Assembly: GCF_001021555.1 (NCBI RefSeq)
Contig: NZ_LDCP01000002.1
Location: forward strand, 248,001-312,000
Direction of reading: 5' to 3'
DNA length: 64,000 nt
Source of the DNA: Aurantiacibacter marinus
Lineage (GTDB): Bacteria; Pseudomonadota; Alphaproteobacteria; Sphingomonadales; Sphingomonadaceae
Positions 21,462 through 31,502 of the stretch are shown here, piece by piece. The notes under the pieces were generated by a model that was not told the origin of the DNA, made no database searches, and worked only from the letters and a program-made list of their open reading frames with translations. Positions within the stretch are counted from its first letter, which is position 1. Each line of letters starts with the position of its first letter. Both the position numbers and the translations under genes were made by a program.

Positions 21462-23196
21462 AGAGCGCAGCGGCGCAGCAATATTGGTCGAAAGCCTTGT
21501 GCGGCAGGGGGTCGAATTTGTATTCGGCTATCCTGGCGGCGCAGTCTTGCCGATCTACGACGAATTGTTCTCTGACAAGCGCATCCGCCACATCCTCGTC
21601 CGGCATGAAGCAGGCGCTGCTCACGCGGCCGAAGGCTATGCGCGCTCAACCGGGAAGCCCGGCGTTGTGCTCGTGACTTCAGGCCCGGGCGCGACCAATG
21701 CGATTACTGGCATTGCCGACGCCCATCTGGACTCCATTCCGCTGGTGGTGATCACCGGTCAGGTGCCCACCAATCTGATCGGTACCGATGCCTTTCAGGA
21801 AGCCGATACCATCGGCCTGACGCGGCATTGTTCCAAGCACAATTATCTCGTGAAAGATCCTGAGGTTCTGGCTGCAACCATCGAAGAAGCCTTCGAAATT
21901 GCGACAACCGGTCGTCCCGGTCCGGTTGTGGTCGACATTCCCAAGAACGTCCAGATCGCAACAGCCATGATGTCCGATGGTCCGGCTGAGCGGCGCAAGC
22001 GGTACCATCCGCGCACGGTGGCTGCGGCGGACGAGATCGCGGAAGCCATCGAGATGATCGCGGCGGCAGAACGACCTATCCTCTACACCGGCGGCGGCGT
22101 TATCAATTCCGGCCCGCAAGCGAGCGAACTGCTGCGCCAATTGCAGCAACTCACCGGCGCTCCGCTTACTTCCACGCTCATGGGCCTTGGCGCATTCCCG
22201 GCAGACCATCCGGACTGGCTCGGCATGCTAGGCATGCACGGCACGTTCGAGGCAAATATGGCCATGAACCAGTGCGATGTGATGATCTGCGTTGGCGCGC
22301 GCTTTGATGACCGGGTTACCGGCCGGCTTGATGCGTTCTCGCCTGACTCAAAGAAAATCCACATCGACATCGACCGCGCCAGCATCAACAAGATCGTACC
22401 CGTCGATCTTGGCATTGTTGGCGATTGCGGACAGGTGCTGGAACAGCTGATCGCAGGCTGGGGCAATCGCAAACCGCGTGACCTTGGCGAATGGAGAGCG
22501 CGTATCTCCGGCTGGAAAGCGCGGGACAGCCTCGCCTACCCGCCAAGCGATAGTGAAATCATGCCGCAACTGGCGGTCGAGCGTCTGTTCGCGCTCACCA
22601 AGGACCGTGACCCCATCATTACGACCGAGGTCGGCCAGCACCAGATGTGGGCGGCGCAATATTTCGGTTTCATGGGGCCGAACAAATGGCTCACCAGTGG
22701 CGGCCTTGGCACAATGGGTTACGGCCTGCCCGCAGCCATCGGTGCGCAATTGGGCAATCCCGATGCGCTGGTGATCGACATTGCTGGAGAGGCCAGCATT
22801 CAGATGAATATTCAGGAACTTGGCACCGCCAGCCAGTTCCGCCTGCCGGTTAAGATTTTCATCCTGAACAATGAATACATGGGCATGGTTCGCCAGTGGC
22901 AGGAACTCACCTATGAAAGCCGCTATTCCAACAGCTATTCCGACAGCCTGCCCGATTTCGTGCGGCTCGCTGAAAGTTACGGCTGGAAAGGCATCCGCAT
23001 CTCAGCTGAGTCCGAGCTTGATGCCGGGATAGAGGCGATGATGGCGCATGACGGGCCAGTGATCGTGGATTGCCAGGTGTCCAAAAACGCCAATTGCTTC
23101 CCGATGATCCCGTCGGGCGCGGCGCATACCGACATGCTGCTGTATGGCGACATGGTGGAAGGCAGCATGGATGATGCAGCCAAGGCTTTGGTTTAG
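21454..23196 (+). CDS. ilvB: Acetolactate synthase large subunit
   Basis: TPP- and FAD-dependent catalytic subunit of acetohydroxyacid synthase, the first common step to Val, Leu and Ile. The start is GTG at 21454, behind the ribosome-binding site CAGGAG, giving 580 residues ([38 protein letters not shown]). Motifs include the catalytic Glu in [31 protein letters not shown], the FAD segment [13 protein letters not shown], and the TPP/Mg [18 protein letters not shown]....[11 protein letters not shown]. It is the first gene of ilvB-ilvN-membrane gene-ilvC. Confidence 0.97.
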   Translation: MSEERSGAAILVESLVRQGVEFVFGYPGGAVLPIYDELFSDKRIRHILVRHEAGAAHAAEGYARSTGKPGVVLVTSGPGATNAITGIADAHLDSIPLVVITGQVPTNLIGTDAFQEADTIGLTRHCSKHNYLVKDPEVLAATIEEAFEIATTGRPGPVVVDIPKNVQIATAMMSDGPAERRKRYHPRTVAAADEIAEAIEMIAAAERPILYTGGGVINSGPQASELLRQLQQLTGAPLTSTLMGLGAFPADHPDWLGMLGMHGTFEANMAMNQCDVMICVGARFDDRVTGRLDAFSPDSKKIHIDIDRASINKIVPVDLGIVGDCGQVLEQLIAGWGNRKPRDLGEWRARISGWKARDSLAYPPSDSEIMPQLAVERLFALTKDRDPIITTEVGQHQMWAAQYFGFMGPNKWLTSGGLGTMGYGLPAAIGAQLGNPDALVIDIAGEASIQMNIQELGTASQFRLPVKIFILNNEYMGMVRQWQELTYESRYSNSYSDSLPDFVRLAESYGWKGIRISAESELDAGIEAMMAHDGPVIVDCQVSKNANCFPMIPSGAAHTDMLLYGDMVEGSMDDAAKALV

Positions 23197-23209
23197 AGGC
23201 TTGCAGGAA

Positions 23210-23724
23210 ATGAAAATCGAACATCGCGAAGCCGAACGGCATGTGCTTACCGTTGTCGTGGACAATGAACCGGGTATCCTCGCCAAGATCACCGGCCTGT
23301 TCACGGCACGCGGTTACAATATCGACAGTCTGACGGTGGCTGATATCTCCGAAGATCACGCGATCAGCCGGATCACGATCGTAACCGGCGGTCCGCCGCA
23401 AGTCATCGATCAGATCATGGCGCAGCTTGAACGGCTGGTGCCGGTGCACCGCGTTATCGACCTCACCGAAGAAGGCCCGCATGTCGAACGCGAGCTGGCG
23501 CTGGTCAAGGTCCAGGGCACAGGCGAGATTCGCGTCGAGGCGCTGCGGACGGCAGAGGTTTTCCGGGCCAACGTTGTCGACACTACCCCGCAAAGCTTCG
23601 TTTTCGAATTGACCGGATCGTCGGATAAGGTGAACAGCTTCATCGTCCTCATGCGCGGGCTGGGATTGGTCGAGGTTGGCCGGTCGGGCGTCGTTGGCAT
23701 GATGCGGGGAAGCGAAGGATCATA

Positions 23725-23725
<1 letters not shown>
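23210..23725 (+). CDS. ilvN: Acetolactate synthase small (regulatory) subunit
   Basis: The 171-residue regulatory subunit that gives valine feedback control to IlvB; also called IlvH. It has an N-terminal ACT domain, ERHVLTVVVDNEPGILAKITGLFTARGYNIDSLTVADI, and the C-terminal domain ending in FVFELTGSSDKVNSFIVLMRGLGLVEVGRSGVVGMMRG. The ATG at 23210 follows a GCAGGAA site 13 nt after ilvB; the longer open frame upstream is not part of the family. Confidence 0.96.
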
Positions 23726-25145
<1,420 letters not shown>

Positions 25146-25159
25146 ACCAGGTCACGAGC

Positions 25160-25193
25160 GCCCGGATTGCCGCCCAGCGGCGGTAATCCGGGC
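25160..25193 (+). terminator. Hairpin terminator after ilvC
   Basis: GCCCGGATTGCCGCC, loop CAGC, GGCGGTAATCCGGGC makes a 15-bp stem with one G-U pair, 15 bases after the ilvC stop. It is followed by ACTTTGC, a poor U-tract, so termination may be partial or the hairpin may mainly protect the 3' end. Confidence 0.7.
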
Positions 25194-25277
25194 ACTTTGC
25201 GCCCGATCAATCGTTAGAACCGATACATTTTCAGCGGCAGCGCGAGAGCGCTTGGCGATAACTATCGGGGAAACACG

Positions 25278-25928
25278 ATGAAGAAGACAGTTCTCACCCT
25301 TGGCGTGGCAGGATCACTGGCAGCATTTACGGCATCCGGTGCGCTTGCTGTTGTGCACGATCACGCGCCGCAGGAGATGGATACCAGCTCCATCACTTCG
25401 GGCACGTACACGACGGACCCCTCGCACACGCTTGTATCCTGGCGACTCGATCACTTCGGTTTCAACGACTATTTCGGGTTGTTCGGTGATGCTGAGGGCA
25501 CGCTGGAACTCGATACCGAGAACCTGACAAATTCAAGCGTTGACGTCATGATCCCAATCACTTCGCTTAGTGTGGTGAGCGAGGGGCTGCGTGATCACAT
25601 GCTGCGACCGGGCAGTGACGGCGGGGAGCCCGATTTCTTCGGCCCCGATCCGGCCCCGGCACGCTTTGTCTCGACCGCGATCCACCAGACCAGCGACACG
25701 ACTGCGCATATCATCGGCGACCTGACATTCAACGGCCAGACCAATCAGGTGATGATCGAGGCGGAGCTTTCCGGCATGGGCGCAAATCCGATGAGCCAGA
25801 AAGAAACAGTCGGCTTCCATGGAACAGCCACAATCATGCGCTCCGAATGGGGCATGGGATATGGTACCCAGATCGGCCTTGGTGACGAGGTCACACTCGA
25901 CATCACGGTTGCGTTCGAAAAAGAATAA
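25278..25928 (+). CDS. YceI family periplasmic protein
   Basis: A 216-residue exported protein with a signal peptide (MKKTVLTLGVAGSLAAFTASGALA) and a YceI lipocalin-like barrel: YTTDPSHTLVSWRLDHFGFNDYFGLFGDAEGTLELD, then FVSTAIHQTSDTTAHIIGDLTFNGQTNQVMIEAEL and VGFHGTATIMRSEWGMGYG. Members bind polyisoprenoid-type lipids such as ubiquinone-8 in crystal structures; the biological role is poorly defined. It is probably monocistronic, lying between the ilv terminator and the leuA leader. Confidence 0.93.
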   Translation: MKKTVLTLGVAGSLAAFTASGALAVVHDHAPQEMDTSSITSGTYTTDPSHTLVSWRLDHFGFNDYFGLFGDAEGTLELDTENLTNSSVDVMIPITSLSVVSEGLRDHMLRPGSDGGEPDFFGPDPAPARFVSTAIHQTSDTTAHIIGDLTFNGQTNQVMIEAELSGMGANPMSQKETVGFHGTATIMRSEWGMGYGTQIGLGDEVTLDITVAFEKE

Positions 25929-25986
25929 GGCTTTGCGCTGCCATTCTCTCTGGACCTGTTAACCATTCGGCGTTAGCTTCTGTCTC

Positions 25987-26037
25987 ATGAGCATGGCAGC
26001 GCACCTCACCCTGCTACTTCGACTTACACGCCCTTAG
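25987..26037 (+). CDS. leuL: leuA leader peptide
   Basis: A 16-codon ORF, MSMAAHLTLLLRLTRP, encodes five leucines at positions 7, 9, 10, 11 and 13 (CTC, CTG, CTA, CTT, CTT), including a rare CTA. It ends in TAG inside a set of competing hairpins, 122 nt before leuA. This is the classical arrangement of ribosome-mediated attenuation, in which scarcity of charged tRNA-Leu stalls the ribosome and changes the fold downstream. No strong ribosome-binding site is visible; an internal ATG at codon 3 is an alternative start. Confidence 0.75.
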   Translation: MSMAAHLTLLLRLTRP

Positions 26038-26084
26038 GCGTGCGATTTTCCCTGCCTTGCGTGCAGGGAACAATGCCTAAGGGC
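26027..26084 (+). promoter_or_regulatory. leuA attenuator with mutually exclusive stems
   Basis: Three pairings are seen. Hairpin A is CACGCC-CTTA-GGCGTG (26027-26042), which includes the leader stop codon. Hairpin B is TTCCCTGC with GCAGGGAA (26048-26070). A 10-bp long-range stem pairs GCCCTTAGGC (26030-26039) with GCCTAAGGGC (26075-26084), encloses B and cannot coexist with A. Stalling at the Leu codons would decide between A and the long stem. The last strand is followed by CTTTCATCCCCCC rather than a U-run, so I cannot say whether termination is intrinsic, Rho-dependent or replaced by control of translation. Confidence 0.65.
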
Positions 26085-26159
26085 TTTCATCCCCCCAATC
26101 GTTGATACGCCGGCCCTCGCCCTTGCGCGCTGGCACGAAGTCGAAGAAAGTCAGTTCCG

Positions 26160-27857
26160 ATGCCCATGCTCCCCAACCCGAGCGCGAAATATCGCCCGTT
26201 TCCGCAGATCGATTTGCCTGACCGGCAATGGCCCTCGCGCACGATCACTACACCACCGCGCTGGCTTTCGACAGACCTCCGCGACGGCAATCAATCGATC
26301 ATTGATCCCATGGACAGCGCGAAGAAAAACCGCTTCTTCGACCTGCTGATCGAAGTTGGCGTAAAGGAAATCGAAGTTGGTTTTCCGGCTGCAGGACAAA
26401 CGGAATTCGATTTCATCAGCGGGCTGGTCAATTCGGGCAAGGTGCCGGAAGATGTGCTGCTGCAGGTCCTCACCCAGTCGCGCGAAGATCTGATCAAGCG
26501 TAGCTTTGAAAGCCTTGAAGGCGCGCATTCCGCGATCGTTCACCTATACAATGCCGTCAGCCCGGCATGGCGCGATATTGTATTCAGGATGAGCCGCGAT
26601 GAAGTGCGCGACATAGCCGTGCGCGGTGCACAAATGTTGGTGGATGAGGCCGCGAAGCGCCCCGGTACCAAATGGCATTTCGAATATTCGCCCGAAACTT
26701 TCTCCACCGCTGAACTCGATTTCAGTCTGGAGGTTTGCGAGGCCGTGATGAACGTGGTCGGCCCCACCAAGGATTGGCCGATTATCCTCAACCTGCCCGC
26801 CACGGTGGAGGCGGCAACGCCCAACATTTACGCCGACCAGATCGAATATTTCTGCAACAATCTGCCAAACCGTGAAGCTGCTGCCATCAGCCTGCACACG
26901 CATAATGACCGCGGCACCGGCGTTGCGGCGGCAGAGCTTGGCCTGATGGCGGGCGCGGACCGGGTTGAAGGCTGCCTGTTCGGCAATGGCGAGCGGACCG
27001 GCAATTGCTGCCTCGTAACCGTGGCACTCAACATGTACACCCAAGGGATCGATCCCGGCCTTGATTTCTCCGACATCGACCGCGTGATCGAAACAGTGGA
27101 ATATTGCAACGAATTGCCCGTTCACCAACGCCACCCATACGGCGGCGAACTGGTATTCACGGCATTTTCCGGCAGCCATCAGGATGCGATCAAGAAGGGC
27201 TTCGAAGCCCATGACCAGCAGAATGATGAATATTGGCGCGTGCCCTATCTGCCCATCGATCCCGCCGACCTCGGTCGCAATTACGAAGCCGTCATCCGCG
27301 TCAATTCACAAAGCGGGAAAGGCGGCTTTGCATGGGTCTTGCAGCAAGGCCAGGGCCTCAGGCTGCCCAAGCGTTTGCAAGCCGATTTTTCCCGCCATGT
27401 ACAGTTCATGGCAGATGAACTGGGCCGTGAACTCAACGCCGCCGATATCTGGGATTGCTTCCGCCAGACCTATTATTTGCAAGTCGACAAGCGCCGCTTT
27501 GCACTTGTGGATTACGATGAAAGCCGGGCAAGCGATGGGACCCGTATTTTCACCGGAACGGTCGAAGTTGACGGGGAGGAACAGCGGGTGTCCGGGCGCG
27601 GCAAGGGTCTGATTTCGTCAGTACTTGCCACCTTGCGAGATACATTCGGCCTCGATTTCGAAGTCACGGATTATTCGGAACACGCACTCGGCACTGGTGT
27701 CGATTCACGCGCCGCCGCCTACATCGAATTTGCGTGCGCCGATGGGCGCACCGGATGGGGCGTGGGCGTTGATGACGATGTGGCAACAGCAGGGGTTCGC
27801 GCTCTGCTCAGCGCCGCCAACAGCGCATCGCATGGCCCCGGGACACAGCGGTTTTAG
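26160..27857 (+). CDS. leuA: 2-isopropylmalate synthase
   Basis: First committed enzyme of leucine synthesis, condensing acetyl-CoA with 2-ketoisovalerate, the product line of ilvB/ilvN/ilvC just upstream. At 565 residues it is the longer form known from actinobacteria and many alphaproteobacteria. Seen are RWLSTDLRDGNQSIIDPM (catalytic Arg-Asp), HTHNDRGTGVAAAELGLMAGADRVEGCLFGNGERTGN (zinc His and loop), and a C-terminal leucine-sensing domain (GLISSVLATLRDTFGLDFEVTDYSEHALG). The ATG at 26160 lies after the attenuator region. Confidence 0.96.
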   Translation: MPMLPNPSAKYRPFPQIDLPDRQWPSRTITTPPRWLSTDLRDGNQSIIDPMDSAKKNRFFDLLIEVGVKEIEVGFPAAGQTEFDFISGLVNSGKVPEDVLLQVLTQSREDLIKRSFESLEGAHSAIVHLYNAVSPAWRDIVFRMSRDEVRDIAVRGAQMLVDEAAKRPGTKWHFEYSPETFSTAELDFSLEVCEAVMNVVGPTKDWPIILNLPATVEAATPNIYADQIEYFCNNLPNREAAAISLHTHNDRGTGVAAAELGLMAGADRVEGCLFGNGERTGNCCLVTVALNMYTQGIDPGLDFSDIDRVIETVEYCNELPVHQRHPYGGELVFTAFSGSHQDAIKKGFEAHDQQNDEYWRVPYLPIDPADLGRNYEAVIRVNSQSGKGGFAWVLQQGQGLRLPKRLQADFSRHVQFMADELGRELNAADIWDCFRQTYYLQVDKRRFALVDYDESRASDGTRIFTGTVEVDGEEQRVSGRGKGLISSVLATLRDTFGLDFEVTDYSEHALGTGVDSRAAAYIEFACADGRTGWGVGVDDDVATAGVRALLSAANSASHGPGTQRF

Positions 27858-27938
27858 CGAAGAAAATTCGACGACCCTTTGGCAATTGCTTTGGCACTAT
27901 GTGATCACCCTTAGGTCGGCATCCGCTCAATCGTAGCG

Positions 27939-29981
27939 ATGCAGGGATATCTCCGGCGAACAAGCAACAGCCGGATGATGACCATGCTCGATACGTTGTT
28001 TCTGATATTGGCGCTCGCCGCTGCGGGAGTTTTCGCCGCACTGTATCTGCGCGCGAGAAAGGCTGCGAGACACGAAGATCTGGCAGCGTTGAGTTTTTAC
28101 ACGCTTACCCAGGTTGCTCCGGCCGGAATCTGGCGAACAGACCCGGAAGGCAACGCGCTGTTTGTCAACGCCACCTGGGAGGAAATGACTGGAATGGGAG
28201 AAAAGGCCTGGTCAGGATCGGGCTGGTCCCAAGCGCTCCATCCCGACGACAAGAGCCGGGTTTTTTCCAATTTCATGCGCGCTGTCGCCAACCATGAAAA
28301 ATTCGAGGACGAATGGCGCTGGAAGCGCCCTGATGGATCGCCTTTCTGGGTTAAAGGTCTTGGCGCTCCTGAATATGACGAACGGGGCGAGCTGATTGGT
28401 TACGTGGGTATCAATATCGATATCCAGCGATCCAAAGAGCTCGAACAAGAATTGGTGAAAGCGCGAGACAGTGCAGAGAAAGAGGCCGCATCGAAATCCA
28501 CTTTCCTTGCCAATATGAGCCACGATATCCGCACTCCGATGAACGGCGTGATCGGGTTTACCGAACTGCTTCTGGAAACCGACCTGGATGAGGATCAGCG
28601 CGGTCATGTCCAGCTGATTGCCGATTCGGGCAGGGCCATGATGCAATTGCTCAACGATATCCTTGATCACGCCAAAATCGCATCCGGCCAATTGAGTCTT
28701 GTGATGGAGCCAACCGATCTGCGGCAACGGTTGGCGCATTGCGCCAAGCTGGTGGAACCGATTGCCCGGTCGAAGGGCCTGTCAATCAGCGTTTGGGTTG
28801 ACGATACGGTTCCGCAACATGTGAAGCTTGATCAATTACGCATCGGGCAAATTATGCTCAACCTGGTCGGCAATGCGGTAAAGTTCACGCAGGCAGGCGG
28901 TATCGATATCGAGGCGCGGATGGAAAATTCCTCGGAAGGCAGGTCGCTGCTTATTTCCGTGATCGACACCGGCATCGGAATTGATGAAGCAAGGCTGGAA
29001 GACATCTTTTCGGAATTTGTCCAGGAAGATGGCTCCACCGCCCGCGATTATGGCGGCACCGGTCTTGGTCTGGCAATCAGCAGCCAGCTGGTGACGCTGA
29101 TGGGCGGCCGTATCAGTGTCCATTCAAAGCGCGGCGTAGGAACGCAGTTTACGGTACGTTTGCCCCTTTTAGCCACGAAAGCCGTGAACAAGGTGGATGC
29201 ACAGCCGCCCTCCATGTCCGACGCTGATGTCGTGTCGTGCCTCAGCGGCGCACATGTGCTGATCGCAGAAGACCACGGCATCAATCAGGAGCTGATCCTG
29301 GCGATGACCAATACTCTTCGGCTTGATGCCCACCTTGTCGAGAACGGCGAAGAGGCTGTGAGTGCGGTTGTAGAGGCGGACAAGGCGGGTGTCCCGTTCA
29401 AGGCCATCTTGATGGATTTGCAGATGCCAGAGGTAGACGGTCTGGAAGCCACACGGCGGCTTCGCGCGATTGGCTATGACGGAGAAAAATTGCCAATTAT
29501 CGCCCTGACAGCCAATTGTTATCCGGATGATATTGCCGCCTGCACAGCTGCTGGCATGCAGTCCCATCTTGGCAAACCAGTGACTACCGTAGCGCTTGCG
29601 CGGGAACTGGCACGCTGGCTGACACCGGATAGAGGCGAAAAAGTTACAGAGCCGGGCGATCAAGCCTATCTACTGCATGAAAACCTGCCCGCCATGTCGC
29701 CAGCATCATCAATGCCCGCGCTGGAAGACCGCTATCGCAACCGGAAGGTTGAGATAGTCTCCAGCCTTCGCCAGCTGCTTGATTCGACCGCGGAGCAGAC
29801 CGACTGGGAGGAACTGGCTGGCAAATTGCACAAGCTGGCCGGAGTGGCCGCGAATTTCGGCGAGCCGGAACTTGGCGAGGCATCGCGCCGGTTGGAGCGT
29901 TGGCTGACCACATCCCGTGAACCGGAAGAATTGCTGGTAGCCCTGAGGCGCGAATGGCCGCATTTCGAAAAGGCGGCCTGA
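27939..29981 (+). CDS. Hybrid sensor histidine kinase with PAS, receiver and Hpt domains
   Basis: A 680-residue membrane-associated kinase. One N-terminal helix (about 16-38) is followed by a PAS domain with a PAC end (GYVGINIDIQRSKELEQEL). The HisKA box is FLANMSHDIRTPMNGVIGFTELL, and the HATPase N, G1 and G2 boxes are IMLNLVGNAVKFT, DTGIGI and GGTGLGLAIS. Next come a receiver domain (HVLIAEDHGINQEL, phospho-acceptor in ILMDLQMPEVDGLEATRRLR) and a C-terminal Hpt-like helical domain with LAGKLHKLAGVAANFG. A complete phosphorelay chain thus sits in one protein. No cognate regulator is adjacent; the signal is unknown. Start codons at 27975-27984 are alternatives. Confidence 0.92.
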   Translation: MQGYLRRTSNSRMMTMLDTLFLILALAAAGVFAALYLRARKAARHEDLAALSFYTLTQVAPAGIWRTDPEGNALFVNATWEEMTGMGEKAWSGSGWSQALHPDDKSRVFSNFMRAVANHEKFEDEWRWKRPDGSPFWVKGLGAPEYDERGELIGYVGINIDIQRSKELEQELVKARDSAEKEAASKSTFLANMSHDIRTPMNGVIGFTELLLETDLDEDQRGHVQLIADSGRAMMQLLNDILDHAKIASGQLSLVMEPTDLRQRLAHCAKLVEPIARSKGLSISVWVDDTVPQHVKLDQLRIGQIMLNLVGNAVKFTQAGGIDIEARMENSSEGRSLLISVIDTGIGIDEARLEDIFSEFVQEDGSTARDYGGTGLGLAISSQLVTLMGGRISVHSKRGVGTQFTVRLPLLATKAVNKVDAQPPSMSDADVVSCLSGAHVLIAEDHGINQELILAMTNTLRLDAHLVENGEEAVSAVVEADKAGVPFKAILMDLQMPEVDGLEATRRLRAIGYDGEKLPIIALTANCYPDDIAACTAAGMQSHLGKPVTTVALARELARWLTPDRGEKVTEPGDQAYLLHENLPAMSPASSMPALEDRYRNRKVEIVSSLRQLLDSTAEQTDWEELAGKLHKLAGVAANFGEPELGEASRRLERWLTTSREPEELLVALRREWPHFEKAA

Positions 29982-29996
29982 ACTGGCAAAGAATAT

Positions 29997-30566
29997 TCAG
30001 GCAGCAAAGCTGGTTGCAGACCACAGCGATTCAGCCATTGCATCGAGCTCTCTAAAGTCGATTCCGGTGCGAAAGGGGTCTTTTCGGTTCAGTACAAAAC
30101 CGCAGGCTCTCCGGTCCAGCAAACGGCGCCGCAGCGCCCGTTGGATCAGCCCAAGCCGCATCAACGCCTCTTCACGCGCAAGCACCGGAGACCGCAATCG
30201 CGCGCGGCTCCAGCTCGCCTCCACTTGACCTACCCGCTGCGCCACCAATTCATTGTAAACGCGGTGCGGGCCGCGGTGCAGCGGCAATCCGCTGGATAAT
30301 GCCGCCGATCCACTGGCGGGAAGAAGCAGGCCGTTAGCGCGAAAATCATTAAAACCGATCCTGGCCTGACCCAAAGTCTCGAACAGGTCACCGAAGTAGT
30401 CTGCACGCAGCAATTGGCGCGGCAAAAGATGATGGCGCTGCATGTTTTTGCAATAACCGATGCTTCCTCGCCGATTGACTGATTGGAATGGCAGCCTGGC
30501 GCGAATTGCACAATTTTCCGGGTTACCTGCCCCATCGGCAGAGTTGATTAATGCGACCGTTTCCAC
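29997..30566 (-). CDS. AHH-type putative HNH/Endo VII-fold nuclease domain protein
   Basis: A 189-residue protein whose core RHHLLPRQLL, then IGFNDFRANGLLLPASGSAALSSGLPLHRGPHRVYNELVAQRVGQVE matches the AHH pattern: a paired His, a conserved Asn/Asp-Gly-LLLP strand and a late GPHxxYN, as in the HNH/ENDO VII superfamily. A basic C-terminal half (RRRLLDRRACGFVLNRKDP) could bind nucleic acid. Many AHH domains are toxin tips, but this one is free-standing, lacks a signal peptide and has no obvious immunity gene. The start is a GTG overlapping the upstream gene by 19 nt; an ATG at 30443 would begin right at the HH motif and is less likely. Confidence 0.7.
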   Translation of the reverse strand: METVALINSADGAGNPENCAIRARLPFQSVNRRGSIGYCKNMQRHHLLPRQLLRADYFGDLFETLGQARIGFNDFRANGLLLPASGSAALSSGLPLHRGPHRVYNELVAQRVGQVEASWSRARLRSPVLAREEALMRLGLIQRALRRRLLDRRACGFVLNRKDPFRTGIDFRELDAMAESLWSATSFAA

Positions 30567-31285
30567 ACATGAAGAATGGCCGAGTTATCCACAGGTTCCA
30601 ACTCGAGCGTCTCCCCTGATGGCCCGGTGAAGGTGAAGGGCTGCTCGATCCGGCCATGTTCCACCAACCAGTTGAGCAACCGCAAGGCAACTTTTGCAGC
30701 CTCGGCACGGTCTCCGCACATTTCCGGAGAGAGTCGAAGCTCCTGACTCGTGAAAAGCGAAAGGCCCTCACTTTGCATACTGCCATCGGGATTGCTTTTT
30801 AGCGCCGTCAGACCGAGGCCGGGGAAAGGTCCGCCTTCGATCCAGCCGGTCACGCCCCGCCGGAAATAATCCGGCGCAGAACATGTGTGCGCGGGATGCC
30901 ACGCAACCGCGCGAACATCCTCCAGCCCAGCCAGTTGGGCGCCCAAAGAGGCAAGACACCGCACTACGGGAAACATTGCTCCGCCACCGGAAAGATGTGG
31001 TCCTGGCGAAAGCGTAATCGCCTCCAACCCGCTCTGGTCAAAGCCTTGCGGCAAGGCGAAGTGATGCCGGCAATCCGGAACTCTCGGGGGAGCAGAGGTG
31101 CCCAGGCCGACAAGATCAAATGTCAGTCCATTGACCAGCAGTTCCACCCAGCCGCCGTCTTCGATGCCATCGCTGGCAGGGTCGATACTGAGGGAAAATT
31201 GCCGCGACTTGCGCGCCAGCTCGCGGATCTCTTCGGCACGTGGACGATGCCCCGCGTCAAACAGCAGCGAGACGGCGGAGATCAA
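30548..31285 (-). CDS. Conserved-looking hypothetical protein
   Basis: A 245-residue soluble protein without signal peptide or membrane helix. Composition and codon use look normal for the region. Noticeable segments are ALPQGFDQSGLEAITLSPGPHLSGGGAMFPVVRCLASLGAQLAGL, AVAWHPAHTCSAPDYFRRGVTGWIEGGPFPGLGLTAL and TFTGPSGETLELEPVDNSAILHVWK. The middle HPAHxxxxPDYFR and the late part faintly recall DUF4261-type proteins, but I cannot confirm that. It precedes and overlaps the AHH gene, so the two are likely co-expressed. Confidence 0.7.
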   Translation of the reverse strand: MISAVSLLFDAGHRPRAEEIRELARKSRQFSLSIDPASDGIEDGGWVELLVNGLTFDLVGLGTSAPPRVPDCRHHFALPQGFDQSGLEAITLSPGPHLSGGGAMFPVVRCLASLGAQLAGLEDVRAVAWHPAHTCSAPDYFRRGVTGWIEGGPFPGLGLTALKSNPDGSMQSEGLSLFTSQELRLSPEMCGDRAEAAKVALRLLNWLVEHGRIEQPFTFTGPSGETLELEPVDNSAILHVWKRSH

Positions 31286-31502
31286 ATTATTCGTCTCAAG
31301 TCGTTGAACACTTGCGATCGAACTTAACCCCTCTGCTCAATTGGTTTCCACCGTCTATAAACCCGCCAGACGCCGAGTGATAGTCAAGCAGGTATGATGT
31401 CCCGATAATAGACTGAATTACAGAGATAGTCTGACAAGTGATTCTGTCGAGAGGCGTCAAGCGGCTCTTCCCTGATTTCAGCTCAGACTGTAAGGTGCCC
31501 AC

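Noticed and set aside
29997-31285. Classical toxin-antitoxin module
   Set aside because: The partner protein is larger than typical antitoxins, no DNA-binding domain is seen, and there is no direct evidence of toxicity; kept only as a possibility.
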